Origin: Poritiphilus flavus
Lineage (GTDB): Bacteria; Bacteroidota; Bacteroidia; Flavobacteriales; Flavobacteriaceae
Assembly (NCBI RefSeq): GCF_009901585.1
Contig: NZ_WXYO01000001.1
Span: 620,001 to 684,000 of the forward strand
Direction: 5' to 3'
DNA: 64,000 nucleotides
Position numbers and translations under genes: made by a program. Of the stretch, positions 9,652-17,584 are shown piece by piece (the stretch's first letter is position 1; each line of letters opens with the position of its first letter). The notes under the pieces are model-generated. The model worked only from the letters and a program-made list of their open reading frames with translations, ran no database searches and had not been told where the DNA came from.

Positions 9652-10773
9652 ATGGGACTTCTCGTATTTTACGCGCTTATCTCCATATTTTTCTCCTTTT
9701 TATGTTCCATACTTGAGGCAGTCCTGTTGAGTGTCACTCCTACTTTCATCAACCTAAAGAAGAAGGAAGGCAAAGCTTTTGCCACTGCCCTGGAAAACCT
9801 GAAGAAAGATGTAGACAAACCGTTAATTGCAATTCTTACCCTAAATACCATAGCCCATACCGTTGGTGCTATTTTGGTGGGAGTTCAGGCGAAAACGGCA
9901 TATGCCCAGCTATACGGCAGTCAGACCAGGACCATTTTCGGGGTGGAATTTACTGAAGACCTTATGGTTGGGGTAGTATCTACCATTATGACCATATTGA
10001 TACTCGTGGCCTCAGAGATCATACCTAAAACCATTGGCGCTACATTCTGGAAGCAATTGGCCCGTTTTACGACGACCACCTTGCGAGGAATGGTATGGGC
10101 CCTGAAATGGACTGGTTTATTGTGGCTACTTCAGCTTTCAACCAAACTCATTGGAAAGAAAGGAGCGCATGGGAGCGTTCTTAGCCGGGAGGACTTTACT
10201 GCCATGGCGGATATTGCCCATGAAGAAGGGGTATTCCAGGAATCCGAATCCACAGTTATTAAGAATCTAATTCGATTTGATGAGGTCTCCGTCAAAAACA
10301 TCATGACCCCACGAAGTGTCATGAAAACGGCGGATGAAAAAACAACGATCCAGGAATTTTTTGACGATAACCCAAAAATGCGCTTTTCCCGTATCCCAAT
10401 TTTTGGGGAATCTCCCGATCATATTACCGGCTTTGTGCTTAAGGATACCTTACTGGAGGAACTGGTCAACAAAAATGGCAAAGAACCGCTTTCATCCATA
10501 AGAAGGGATATCCTGGTCACCAGCCGAAACACCCCAATCCCAAAACTCTTTGAGATTTTTATTGCCAAAAGGGAACACATTGCTTTGGTGGTAGATGAAT
10601 ATGGCTCCGTCAGTGGCCTGGTGTCCATGGAAGACGTAATTGAAACGCTGTTAGGCCTGGAGATCATGGACGAAAGTGATAACGTTGCAGACCTGCAACA
10701 ACTGGCCCGGAAAAACTGGAAGGATCGTGCAAAGCGGCTGGGTATAATCGAAGAGAACACTGAGATCGAGTGA
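9652..10773 (+). CDS. CNNM transmembrane / CBS-domain protein (HlyC/CorC family)
   Basis: 373 residues. The N-terminal CNNM (DUF21) domain has about four membrane segments (residues 1-165), followed by a paired CBS domain (about 200-325) containing VKNIMTPRSV and VDEYGSVSGLVSMEDV. The C-terminal CorC/HlyC transporter-associated domain of longer relatives is missing; the protein ends in a charged tail. Relatives are implicated in Mg2+ or Co2+ homeostasis, often after weak naming as hemolysins. The stop overlaps the next start (TGATG). Confidence 0.92.
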   Translation: MGLLVFYALISIFFSFLCSILEAVLLSVTPTFINLKKKEGKAFATALENLKKDVDKPLIAILTLNTIAHTVGAILVGVQAKTAYAQLYGSQTRTIFGVEFTEDLMVGVVSTIMTILILVASEIIPKTIGATFWKQLARFTTTTLRGMVWALKWTGLLWLLQLSTKLIGKKGAHGSVLSREDFTAMADIAHEEGVFQESESTVIKNLIRFDEVSVKNIMTPRSVMKTADEKTTIQEFFDDNPKMRFSRIPIFGESPDHITGFVLKDTLLEELVNKNGKEPLSSIRRDILVTSRNTPIPKLFEIFIAKREHIALVVDEYGSVSGLVSMEDVIETLLGLEIMDESDNVADLQQLARKNWKDRAKRLGIIEENTEIE

Positions 10774-11252
10774 TGGAAGAGGCTTATGTACGTACACCTT
10801 TGGGTATGGCGTTGATCAGCGGGGATGAAAACGGTCTGAAAGCTATAAAAGTGTTGGATACCGCTCCTTCTCCTACCCTTTCCATACCTTCTGGACTTCA
10901 GGAAGCTGCAGACCAACTGCAACAATATTTTGAAGGGACTAGAAAGACATTTGATCTGCGACTTGATCCGGATGGCACGGAATTCCAACATCAGGTATGG
11001 AAGGCCCTTTTGAATATCCCGTATGGCAAGACGATCTCATATCTTGAACTCTCCAAGACCCTGGGTGATGTTAAAGCCATAAGAGCTGTTGCCGCGGCCA
11101 ACGGAAAGAACCCCTTATGGATCGTTATTCCCTGTCATAGAGTGATTGGGAGTGACGGCTCACTTACCGGTTATGCCGGTGGTTTGCACCGGAAAAAATG
11201 GTTGTTAAACCACGAGTGCCCTGATAAGCAGCAGAGCCTTTTCGAGCTTTAG
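10773..11252 (+). CDS. ogt: Methylated-DNA-[protein]-cysteine S-methyltransferase
   Basis: Suicide repair enzyme that moves the alkyl group from O6-alkylguanine to its own cysteine. 159 residues. The active-site motif IPCHRVIG has the acceptor Cys121, preceded by the DNA-binding helix region GKTISYLELSKTLGD and AIRAVAAANGKNP. ATG at 10773 is preferred over GTG at 10770; it shares a base with the upstream stop. The ogt/ada split cannot be decided, but no Ada N-terminal domain is present. Confidence 0.93.
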   Translation: MEEAYVRTPLGMALISGDENGLKAIKVLDTAPSPTLSIPSGLQEAADQLQQYFEGTRKTFDLRLDPDGTEFQHQVWKALLNIPYGKTISYLELSKTLGDVKAIRAVAAANGKNPLWIVIPCHRVIGSDGSLTGYAGGLHRKKWLLNHECPDKQQSLFEL

Positions 11253-11409
11253 CCAACCGATGGGTCTGTTGCGTGACCAGGGATGGCAAACTGCTTCTGA
11301 ATACGTTCGTTTGATCGGATTTTTGTGTTGGAAACCTGATTAGGTCAGAATTTTAAAAGTAGCTACTCCTCAATTTACCGACCAGAGAGTCGGATTGGAC
11401 CAAAAGTCA

Positions 11410-12522
11410 CTAATGCACTAATAATGTTGGGGAAAAGTCCAGTCTTATGTGCTCCATGACCACACTGTCTTCAGAGATTATCAAAACACCTCCCTCCGGA
11501 TCTCCTATGGGCGAAAGGTTGGAATAACTGACAAGAAAAAATCCGTTTTGAAAATCAAAATCCGTGATATTGACTATGGTTCCAAGTCCTGATGAAACCT
11601 GTTGTGAAATGGTGATCATATCAATCCCACTTTCCGCTCCATTGGCAAAATCGTAGATGCCGGGGCCAAAAACCACCGGGGAAGGCTGTACGTACTGGTC
11701 CCTGAAAAATAGTTTATCATCTATCAACTTTACCGGCACGGAGCCTGGCCCGAAAAATTCATTCAAGCTAAAGGAACGCGTTTCTATGAGTTCCAGACTT
11801 TGGGCATCATAGGTAAAATAATCAAATTGACCATCTCCCATATCCGCAAGAACTACGATATTACCCTGGTCGTCCGTAAATACACAGGGTATAGCCTCTC
11901 CATAATTCAGAAAAAGCTGTACTTCTTCCTGCTGCGTATCCACAATAGCCACATTAAACTCTGCCGACGAATCGAGATAGGTCAGTATTAACCGATTCTC
12001 GAAATACAGGGGTCCAAAAACCCTGTTCACATCCAGAACGTGAATTTTGTCTCTTGCTTCTCCGGTAGCAATATCAATGGTCCTGACACCAAGATTACGA
12101 GGCAAACCCTGACTTAGATATCCCATAAAGATCTGTTCCTGGGAATTGATCCCCCAGGTGACCGATCGTTCCGGGTTGGCCGCATAGAAATTTTCTACCA
12201 GCCTGGATTCTCCCGTTGCCGCATCTCTCAGCACCGCGGAAAACTGTCCGGATGAGAAACTGTAGAAACTCAATAGTTCATCAACCTGCCTCAGGATAAG
12301 GTACCCCCGGTTAACCATGTTTTCCTGAGTGAGATTAATAGTTTCCTGCTTTGCCGGGTCAATATCGTAATTGAATTGGTATATGTTTTGAAGGTCCTCT
12401 CCTATCACCCTGAAATTCAAGTCACTCAAACTCGGAGATTCCGGTAGAGGATCATCATCAGAAGAACATCCAACAAATAGTGCGGCAAGGAATATCAGGC
12501 AAAACCAGCTTCGGAAGTGCAT
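11410..12522 (-). CDS. Lipoprotein of unknown function
   Basis: 370 residues with a lipoprotein signal peptide and lipobox (LFVGC, Cys19) followed by SSDDD, as in surface or periplasmic lipoproteins of this phylum. The remainder is beta-rich with repeated short strands and could form a propeller-like fold (for example TIDIATGEARD, IVDTQQEEVQ), but no family was recognised. It stands alone, convergent with ogt and divergent from the exonuclease gene. Confidence 0.8.
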   Translation of the reverse strand: MHFRSWFCLIFLAALFVGCSSDDDPLPESPSLSDLNFRVIGEDLQNIYQFNYDIDPAKQETINLTQENMVNRGYLILRQVDELLSFYSFSSGQFSAVLRDAATGESRLVENFYAANPERSVTWGINSQEQIFMGYLSQGLPRNLGVRTIDIATGEARDKIHVLDVNRVFGPLYFENRLILTYLDSSAEFNVAIVDTQQEEVQLFLNYGEAIPCVFTDDQGNIVVLADMGDGQFDYFTYDAQSLELIETRSFSLNEFFGPGSVPVKLIDDKLFFRDQYVQPSPVVFGPGIYDFANGAESGIDMITISQQVSSGLGTIVNITDFDFQNGFFLVSYSNLSPIGDPEGGVLIISEDSVVMEHIRLDFSPTLLVH

Positions 12523-12560
12523 GCAATTTTTTTTGTAATATACGGAATACTATTTTAAAT

Positions 12561-12578
12561 CTGCTCTCTAAAGAGCAG
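12561..12578. promoter_or_regulatory. 7-bp perfect inverted repeat between divergent genes
   Basis: CTGCTCT-CTAA-AGAGCAG is a perfect palindrome with a 4-base centre, 38 bp from the lipoprotein start and 97 bp from the exonuclease start. It is a possible operator or RNA hairpin. No T-run follows, so it is not a standard terminator. Confidence 0.4.
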
Positions 12579-12675
12579 TAGATCAAAGGTTTTTGTTTAT
12601 TTGTACATTTATTGCAGTAAGCTCTGTTTCCTTTGATCCAGCTAATACCTCAACCTTGGAGCTTAAAAGAACTAC

Positions 12676-13392
12676 ATGAAATTAAATCGAATCCCTCTGG
12701 ACAACATACTGTTTCTTGATATTGAAACCGTTCCGGCGCATGAATCCTATGGTGAGCTGGATGATGCGCTAAAAGAACTCTGGGAACAGAAGACCAGTTA
12801 CCAGCGCAAAGATGAGATCAGTGGAGAAGCGTTTTACGAAAGGGCCGGGATATGGGCAGAGTTTGGCCAGGTTGTCTGCATATCTGTTGGCTATTTTAAC
12901 CTTAAGAAAAAGGAAAGGGAATTCAGGGTGACCTCTTTTCACGGGGAGGAGGTAAAAATTCTCAAGGATTTCAACGCGCTTTTGGAAGGGCATTTTAACC
13001 AGGCCAGACACTTGCTGTGTGCCCATAATGGAAAGGAATTTGATTTCCCATACCTGGCCAGGAGAATGATCATTCACGGTCTTGACCTCCCGACAAAACT
13101 GGACCTTTTTGGAAAAAAACCCTGGGAGGTACCTCATTTAGATACCATGGAGTTATGGAAATTTGGCGATTACAAGCATTATACTTCGCTAAAGTTATTG
13201 TCTCATGTACTGGGAATCCCTTCCCCTAAGGAAGACATGGACGGTAGTATGGTTCGTGATGTCTACTATAAGGACAAAAATCTGGAGCGTATTGTACGCT
13301 ATTGCGAACTGGATGTGATTACCCTGGCCCAGGTGTTCCTCAGCTTGCGGAATAACAACTTGCTACACGAGGACGAAATTCTTCGGGTTTAA
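12676..13392 (+). CDS. 3'-5' exonuclease, DnaQ-like (PolB exonuclease-like family)
   Basis: 238 residues with the DEDD exonuclease motifs: FLDIETVP (Asp15, Glu17), LCAHNGKEFDFPYLARR with the second Asp, and YCELDVITLAQV with the third acidic site. Matches the predicted PolB-like 3'-5' exonuclease family common in Bacteroidota; the role is DNA processing or repair. Its TAA overlaps the stop of the next, convergent gene (shared TTAA), leaving no room for a separate terminator. Confidence 0.88.
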   Translation: MKLNRIPLDNILFLDIETVPAHESYGELDDALKELWEQKTSYQRKDEISGEAFYERAGIWAEFGQVVCISVGYFNLKKKEREFRVTSFHGEEVKILKDFNALLEGHFNQARHLLCAHNGKEFDFPYLARRMIIHGLDLPTKLDLFGKKPWEVPHLDTMELWKFGDYKHYTSLKLLSHVLGIPSPKEDMDGSMVRDVYYKDKNLERIVRYCELDVITLAQVFLSLRNNNLLHEDEILRV

Positions 13393-14363
13393 CGGTTGTA
13401 TTTTAATTGTACATATACCGGGAAATGATCGCTATATCCTCCCAGGTACTTTCGCCCACCGTAGGTCCTGAACGGACTGCCTGCATATTTTCCTTTGAAT
13501 TCGGTTAAAAAATATTCATCAAAAATATCGGCACTATTAAAAGTGTGTGTCCCTTTTTCGTAATTCAAAAAGTTATGCGACAAGATGATCTGATCAAAAA
13601 GCGACCAGCGATTTTTGTAGTTCGCACTTCCCCGATCGGGGGTCAGTAATTTCTCCATGGGATTATAGAGGGATTTCGCTTCAACCAGGTCCTGAATGCT
13701 TTTGGCTTTAGGTCCGTCATTAAAATCTCCCATAATAATGTAATTCGGATCGGAATACTCCTTCTCAATCCCAACCATATACTCCAATATAGTATTGGCC
13801 GCTTTGATCCTTTTGTAATCCGTTTCCATATCCCCATCCCTGCGTGAAGGCCAGTGATTGACAAAAACATGCACCTCTTCGCCGTTCAGGCTACCGCGCA
13901 CATACAAAATGTCACGGGTGGTGTCTATTTCGCCATCCGGATTATGCACCAGTAGATTAATGGGCTCTGAGTAGGATACTTCAAAAAAATCCTTATGGTA
14001 AATCAGAGCGGTGTCTATCCCTCGTTCATCCGGAGAATCGTAATGAACAAATGAATATGCCGTGTCCCTTAGGGGTTCTGCAGAAATCAGATCGTTAACT
14101 ACCCCTTCATTCTCAACTTCGGCGACCCCCAACAGTACAGGAACACTTTTAGTATCTTCGCGACCAATATCCGAAATGGTCCTGGCTAGTTTGTAAAGTT
14201 TTTTTTTGTACCGCTTTTTAGACCATTTCTTAAATCCTCCCGGAGTGAAGTCATCATCCAGGGTATCCGGATCGTCCTCGGTATCAAAAAGATTCTCCAG
14301 ATTGTAAAAGGCGATAGTATAAAGATGCTTGTCTTTATTTCGTTTGAGAAAAGAAAAGAGCAT
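13389..14363 (-). CDS. Endonuclease/exonuclease/phosphatase-family protein
   Basis: 324 residues of the EEP fold. Visible motifs are FYNLENLFDT with the active-site Asn, LLGVAEVENEGV with the metal-binding Glu, FVNHWPSRRDG, IIMGDFND and the terminal GGYSDHFPVYV carrying the catalytic Asp-His pair. The substrate could be DNA, RNA, a nucleotide or a phospholipid; family membership does not decide. ATG at 14363 is preferred to an upstream GTG at 14399, which would add a 12-residue hydrophobic stretch. No signal peptide after that choice. Confidence 0.88.
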   Translation of the reverse strand: MLFSFLKRNKDKHLYTIAFYNLENLFDTEDDPDTLDDDFTPGGFKKWSKKRYKKKLYKLARTISDIGREDTKSVPVLLGVAEVENEGVVNDLISAEPLRDTAYSFVHYDSPDERGIDTALIYHKDFFEVSYSEPINLLVHNPDGEIDTTRDILYVRGSLNGEEVHVFVNHWPSRRDGDMETDYKRIKAANTILEYMVGIEKEYSDPNYIIMGDFNDGPKAKSIQDLVEAKSLYNPMEKLLTPDRGSANYKNRWSLFDQIILSHNFLNYEKGTHTFNSADIFDEYFLTEFKGKYAGSPFRTYGGRKYLGGYSDHFPVYVQLKYNR

Positions 14364-14414
14364 GGTTTTACGTTGGAGAATTAAAATTACAAAAATCACT
14401 TGGTTCTGATTGAT

Positions 14415-14422
14415 TAGATTTG
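14415..14422 (+). promoter_or_regulatory. -7 box of the hflX promoter
   Basis: TAGATTTG fits TAnnTTTG exactly and ends 16 bases before the hflX ATG. A -33 TTTG at the right distance is not seen. Confidence 0.45.
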
Positions 14423-14438
14423 CATTTTAAACAGGCCT

Positions 14439-15647
14439 ATGTTAGAAAGAAAGACCATTGCATATGAAAAGGCGGTACTCATCGGAGTAGTGAATCGCGA
14501 GCAGAACGAAGAAAAGGTCAATGAATATCTGGACGAGCTGGAATTCCTTACTTACACTGCCGGAGGAGAAGTCGCCAAACGCTTTATTCAAAGGGTGGAA
14601 GTTCCGAATCCGAGAACTTATATCGGAACAGGTAAAATGGAAGAAGTTGAGCAGTTCGTCAGCTCCGAAGAGATCGGATCCGTGATTTTTGACGACGAGC
14701 TTACTCCTGTCCAGCAACGCAATATCGAAAAACAACTCCGTTGCAAGATCCTCGACCGAACCGGTCTTATTTTGGATATATTCGCCCAAAGGGCCAAAAC
14801 AAGTTATGCCAGAACCCAGGTGGAACTCGCACAATACGAATACCTACTTCCGAGACTGACCGGACTCTGGACCCACCTTGAACGCCAGAGGGGTGGTATA
14901 GGTATGAGAGGTCCCGGAGAAACTGAGATTGAAACAGACAGGCGTATAGTCAGGGACCGTATTGCGCTTTTGAAAAAGAAGCTCTCCAAAATAGACCGTC
15001 AGATGGAAACCCAACGTGGCAATCGCGGTGCCCTGGTACGGGTTGCCCTGGTAGGGTATACCAATGTAGGTAAGTCTACCCTGATGAATGTGATCAGCAA
15101 AAGTGAGGTATTCGCCGAGAACAAACTATTTGCAACTCTGGATACCACGGTCCGCAAGGTAGTGATCGGAAACTTGCCCTTTCTGCTTAGCGATACCGTA
15201 GGGTTTATTCGCAAACTACCCACACAGTTGGTGGAGAGTTTTAAAAGTACCCTTGATGAGGTTAGGGAAGCAGACCTGCTTTTGCATGTAGTGGATATAT
15301 CTCACCCCAACTTTGAAGAACACATTAATTCCGTAAACCAGATACTGGATGAGATAGACAGTGCGGACAAACCCACAGTGATGGTCTTCAATAAGATAGA
15401 CCGTTATACCCCTGAAACTATAGAAGACGATGACCTGGTGACCACAAAAACCGAAAAGCATTTTACCCTGGACGAATGGAAGCAAACCTGGATGAGCAAG
15501 TTGGGAAATGATGTTTTGTTCATTTCTGCACTGAATAAGGAGAATCTGGAGGAATTCAGAAAACACGTATATGAAAAGGTACGGGCCATTCATGTTAGCC
15601 GATTTCCGTATAACAATTTTCTTTACCCTGAAGAACTCTATGAGTAA
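14439..15647 (+). CDS. hflX: Ribosome-associated GTPase HflX
   Basis: 402 residues. N-terminal HflX domain (IGTGKMEEV, IFDDELTPVQQRNIEKQL, ILDRTGLILDIFAQRA), the family glycine motif RQRGGIGMRGPGETEIETDRR near 149-169, then the G domain with G1 GYTNVGKST (206-214), G3 DTVGF and G4 NKID. HflX splits stalled or hibernating 70S ribosomes under stress and binds the 50S subunit. Monocistronic from its own -7 box; followed by the small-RNA region. Confidence 0.97.
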   Translation: MLERKTIAYEKAVLIGVVNREQNEEKVNEYLDELEFLTYTAGGEVAKRFIQRVEVPNPRTYIGTGKMEEVEQFVSSEEIGSVIFDDELTPVQQRNIEKQLRCKILDRTGLILDIFAQRAKTSYARTQVELAQYEYLLPRLTGLWTHLERQRGGIGMRGPGETEIETDRRIVRDRIALLKKKLSKIDRQMETQRGNRGALVRVALVGYTNVGKSTLMNVISKSEVFAENKLFATLDTTVRKVVIGNLPFLLSDTVGFIRKLPTQLVESFKSTLDEVREADLLLHVVDISHPNFEEHINSVNQILDEIDSADKPTVMVFNKIDRYTPETIEDDDLVTTKTEKHFTLDEWKQTWMSKLGNDVLFISALNKENLEEFRKHVYEKVRAIHVSRFPYNNFLYPEELYE

Positions 15648-15660
15648 TCACTTCTTAATC

Positions 15661-15763
15661 AACCACTTCCGTCCAATAAACTAATGGGTTTTTAAGTTTC
15701 ACAACAGTTTAAGGCCAATACACAACATAAATTTAGAAGTTCGCTACATCGGATATACATTTA
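15661..15763 (+). promoter_or_regulatory. Extended promoter module, copy 1
   Basis: Shares with three other sites a diverged upstream block (15663-15686), TTTCACAACA (15697-15706), a second CACAACA 21 bases later inside CACAACATAAATTTAG (15721-15736), a 19-base spacer, and a -7 box TACATTTA (15756-15763). TTTAG stands in for the usual TTTG -33 element, and the -7 has A in place of the final G. Suited to an activator that binds the CACAACA repeats. Confidence 0.6.
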
Positions 15764-15768
15764 GACTG

Positions 15769-15980
15769 CAATTAAGTGCTAGTGTTATCCCGAGAAATCG
15801 GGGGCCCAAATCTGACAGAAATTTGATCTTCTAATGCGACCTCCGCTATGCTCAAAAAAAGTTTGGCGGGGCCCCAAATCGGCATTTTGACTAAAACAGT
15901 GCCCCTGTTCTAAAAGGGTCATATCAATTAAAAGAACCTGCTTAACTAATCTAACCCTGACTTCAACGTCAGGGTTTTTT
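15769..15980 (+). ncRNA. Candidate small RNA 1 (about 210 nt)
   Basis: Bounded by the copy-1 promoter module and a strong terminator at 15953-15980. The first 20 bases (AATTAAGTGCTAGTG) align with the other two candidates. It is longer because of a middle section with its own hairpins, for example CCCGA-GAAA-TCGGG near 15788. It shares CTTAACTAA near its 3' end with the others. No start codon with a convincing frame. Start position is inferred from the -7 box. Confidence 0.45.
15953..15980 (+). terminator. Intrinsic terminator of small RNA 1
   Basis: Perfect 9-bp stem AACCCTGAC / GTCAGGGTT with a 6-base loop, ending in six Ts. Confidence 0.85.
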
Positions 15981-15998
15981 ATTGTCAATTTACTTCCA

Positions 15999-16105
15999 GA
16001 AGTTGCACTTTATCGAAGAAACAGAACCGTTGATATTTTTCACAACATTTCACCTGGGGTTGACAACATAAATTTAGTTCGGGTAGTCCGTCTGAAGTAT
16101 CTTTA
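15999..16105 (+). promoter_or_regulatory. Extended promoter module, copy 2
   Basis: Upstream block GAAGTTGCACTTTATCGAAG (15999-16018), TTTCACAACA (16038-16047), ACAACATAAATTTAG (16063-16077), a 20-base spacer and -7 box TATCTTTA (16098-16105). It begins 18 bases after the terminator of small RNA 1, so the two units stand in tandem. Confidence 0.65.
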
Positions 16106-16110
16106 CCCTG

Positions 16111-16262
16111 TTTTAAGATTAGTGTTTACCCCCAAAGAAACCCTGAGCTTAACTGAAAATGCTGACTTAACTAAATAACTAGCCCCCAAGGCTATTGGTA
16201 ACGAACCAAATTTTACAGACCTACTTAACAAAAAAAGGCCCTTCTACTAAGGGCTTTTTTTG
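16111..16262 (+). ncRNA. Candidate small RNA 2 (about 150 nt)
   Basis: Runs from the copy-2 promoter to the terminator at 16231-16262. It aligns over nearly its full length with small RNA 3 at 22727-22880, sharing TTTAAGATTAGTGTTTACCC, AACCCTGA.CTTAAC, CTTAACTA, CCCCAAG.CTA and CCTACTTAA, while the terminator stems differ in sequence. That pattern, conserved body with a changed but still paired hairpin, favours a functional RNA. The longest frame, from GTG at 16122, is 18 codons and is not kept in copy 3. Confidence 0.55.
16231..16262 (+). terminator. Intrinsic terminator of small RNA 2
   Basis: Stem AAAAAAGGCCC / GGGCTTTTTT with one bulged G and a 9-base loop, followed by Ts. Confidence 0.8.
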
Positions 16263-16274
16263 TGGACTTATCTC

Positions 16275-16295
16275 AAGTGAACAGTAGTCAGTCCA
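16275..16295 (+). repeat. Short heptamer tract
   Basis: Three 7-base units, AAGTGAA-CAGTAGT-CAGTCCA, of the CAGTRRN type seen at 21968-22016, 22345-22372 and, reversed, at 36911-36934. Confidence 0.5.
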
Positions 16296-16299
16296 CCTG

Positions 16300-16403
16300 G
16301 CCGCTAGCGCGGAATTGTATTCCTTGCAGGCGCTCCCGCCAGTCTGAGACTGCTGTTTTGGTTTAAGTAGTACCACGAGATACAATCTCGCGGTAGCGAA
16401 GGA
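16300..16403. repeat. REP-like palindromic element, copy 1
   Basis: Core at 16330-16403 (74 bp) is homologous to 22480-22553. Inside are a palindrome AGTCTGAGACT (16341-16351) and a hairpin CGAGAT-ACA-ATCTCG (16376-16390), enclosed by outer arms CGCTCCCGC and GCGGTAGCG (one mismatch), so the element can fold as a three-way junction. A further hairpin GGAAT-TGT-ATTCC lies just before it (16311-16323). Confidence 0.75.
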
Positions 16404-16512
16404 TTAACGTAATTAAACATTTAGCACTTAGCACCCAAAACCTTATTGCACCAGATTTCTTAAAAGTAGCACTAGTATAATCCACAACAACTGCTATAAA
16501 AAAAATCTTTAG

Positions 16513-17025
16513 TTAAGGCCTATCAGCAGAAAATGAGCCTTTAATTGTGATTTGTTTTGATGAAAGTGGTTCACGGCAAATCACATCCAGGGTTCCCGAA
16601 ATGTTGTTTTCCGATAAGGATCTTATGATTATTGCTCCGCTAAGGGGTGTGTAAACCGGTGTCACTCCAGGATCTTCTACAAAATTCACAAAGCCATTAT
16701 AGGCTTCAGGAGCCACCCTCAATTCTATAGGGTAGCTCCCTTTACCTAGGATATCATAAGTGGTAATACCAAAGGTTACCTGCCCATCTCCTGGATCCAC
16801 TGCCGAAAAAGAGGTTGTATTCAGCAATTCTCCAAAAATATCTTCGTCTGAGGTAGCCAAAAAGAACATTTGTTCCCCGCTAATGGTTTTCTCGATCGCG
16901 CCGGAGATCTCAAAACTAAACCCGGTTTCATTTTCTAAAATGTTTTCATCGCCTTCACCATTATCAGAGGTACATGCTCCAAGAAAACTGATTAATCCCA
17001 GCAATAGTAAAATATATTTTCTCAT
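16513..17025 (-). CDS. Lipoprotein of unknown function
   Basis: 170 residues. Signal peptide MRKYILLLLGLISFLG with lipobox LGAC, then an acidic linker. The rest is a small beta-rich domain (FSFEISGAIEKTISGEQMFF, then SGTLDVICREPLSSKQITIKGSF) resembling adhesin-like or immunoglobulin-like repeats, but no family was recognised. ATG at 17025 is chosen because it begins the signal peptide. Last of three lipoprotein genes in one direction. Confidence 0.75.
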   Translation of the reverse strand: MRKYILLLLGLISFLGACTSDNGEGDENILENETGFSFEISGAIEKTISGEQMFFLATSDEDIFGELLNTTSFSAVDPGDGQVTFGITTYDILGKGSYPIELRVAPEAYNGFVNFVEDPGVTPVYTPLSGAIIIRSLSENNISGTLDVICREPLSSKQITIKGSFSADRP

Positions 17026-17065
17026 GTCTTTCCCTTTTAAAATTATTTTGATCATTCCGCAACAA

Positions 17066-17530
17066 CTAATTTGCGCCATTGGGTCTGTTCACCCGTATCA
17101 CAGCGGGCGAACTGATAGTACCGTCCGCGGTTTCTATGCGAAGTTCAAAATCAAACCAGTCGTTATTCCCAAACCGCCAGCAGCCATCCCAGCTCAATGT
17201 TCCGCTCCCGTCGGTTAAAGGGAGACCGTTATAGTTAAATGACAAGTCATCCGTGGGGTCCGAGCTTGGGCTAAGTTTTACCAGTAACCTGCTGATAACG
17301 TCGTCTTTGGTACCACTATAGGGTATTGTAATCTTGAGGTCTGTACCCACTACTCCGCTACTGTGATTACAGTCGCCTTCCAAATCTAAACTCAACTGTC
17401 CGAGTTGAATACGGCTGTCTGAGTTGTTGCCATCATCGTCTTTGCTACAGGAAACGGATAGTACCGCTACTACGAGGTATAGGAATATTGTCCATTTTCC
17501 GAATTTATTTGATTCTCTGATTGTTTCCAT
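17066..17530 (-). CDS. Lipoprotein of unknown function
   Basis: 154 residues: a basic N-terminus, hydrophobic segment and lipobox (LSVSC), then SKDDDGNN and a beta-rich domain with two pairs of cysteine-containing strands (LEGDCNHSSG and WDGCWRFGNNDWFDFEL). No family recognised. It lies between two other lipoprotein genes with gaps of about 40-55 bases, so one transcript is likely. Confidence 0.75.
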   Translation of the reverse strand: METIRESNKFGKWTIFLYLVVAVLSVSCSKDDDGNNSDSRIQLGQLSLDLEGDCNHSSGVVGTDLKITIPYSGTKDDVISRLLVKLSPSSDPTDDLSFNYNGLPLTDGSGTLSWDGCWRFGNNDWFDFELRIETADGTISSPAVIRVNRPNGAN

Positions 17531-17584
17531 ACTCTTGAATTATTCATCTTGTTGGTGAAATGTTTCTTGCAGGACTTGCCGGGC

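Larger units (their letters stand above)
15648..16512. other. 865-bp gene-free interval with two small-RNA units and a REP-like element
   Basis: No credible protein gene. In order it holds promoter module copy 1 and its unit (15661-15980), promoter module copy 2 and its unit (15999-16262), a short heptamer tract (16275-16295) and a palindromic REP-like element (16300-16403). The last 100 bases before the minus-strand lipoprotein gene show nothing recognisable. Confidence 0.8.

Noticed and set aside
15785-15988. Minus-strand frame of 67 codons over small RNA 1
   Set aside because: It reads the complement of the terminator and hairpins and has no promoter or protein features.
16111-16190. Short GTG-started peptides in small RNAs 2 and 3 (both beginning VFTP in one frame)
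   Set aside because: Frame lengths differ (18 versus 12 codons) and the sequences diverge after four residues, so nucleotide rather than codon conservation explains the match.
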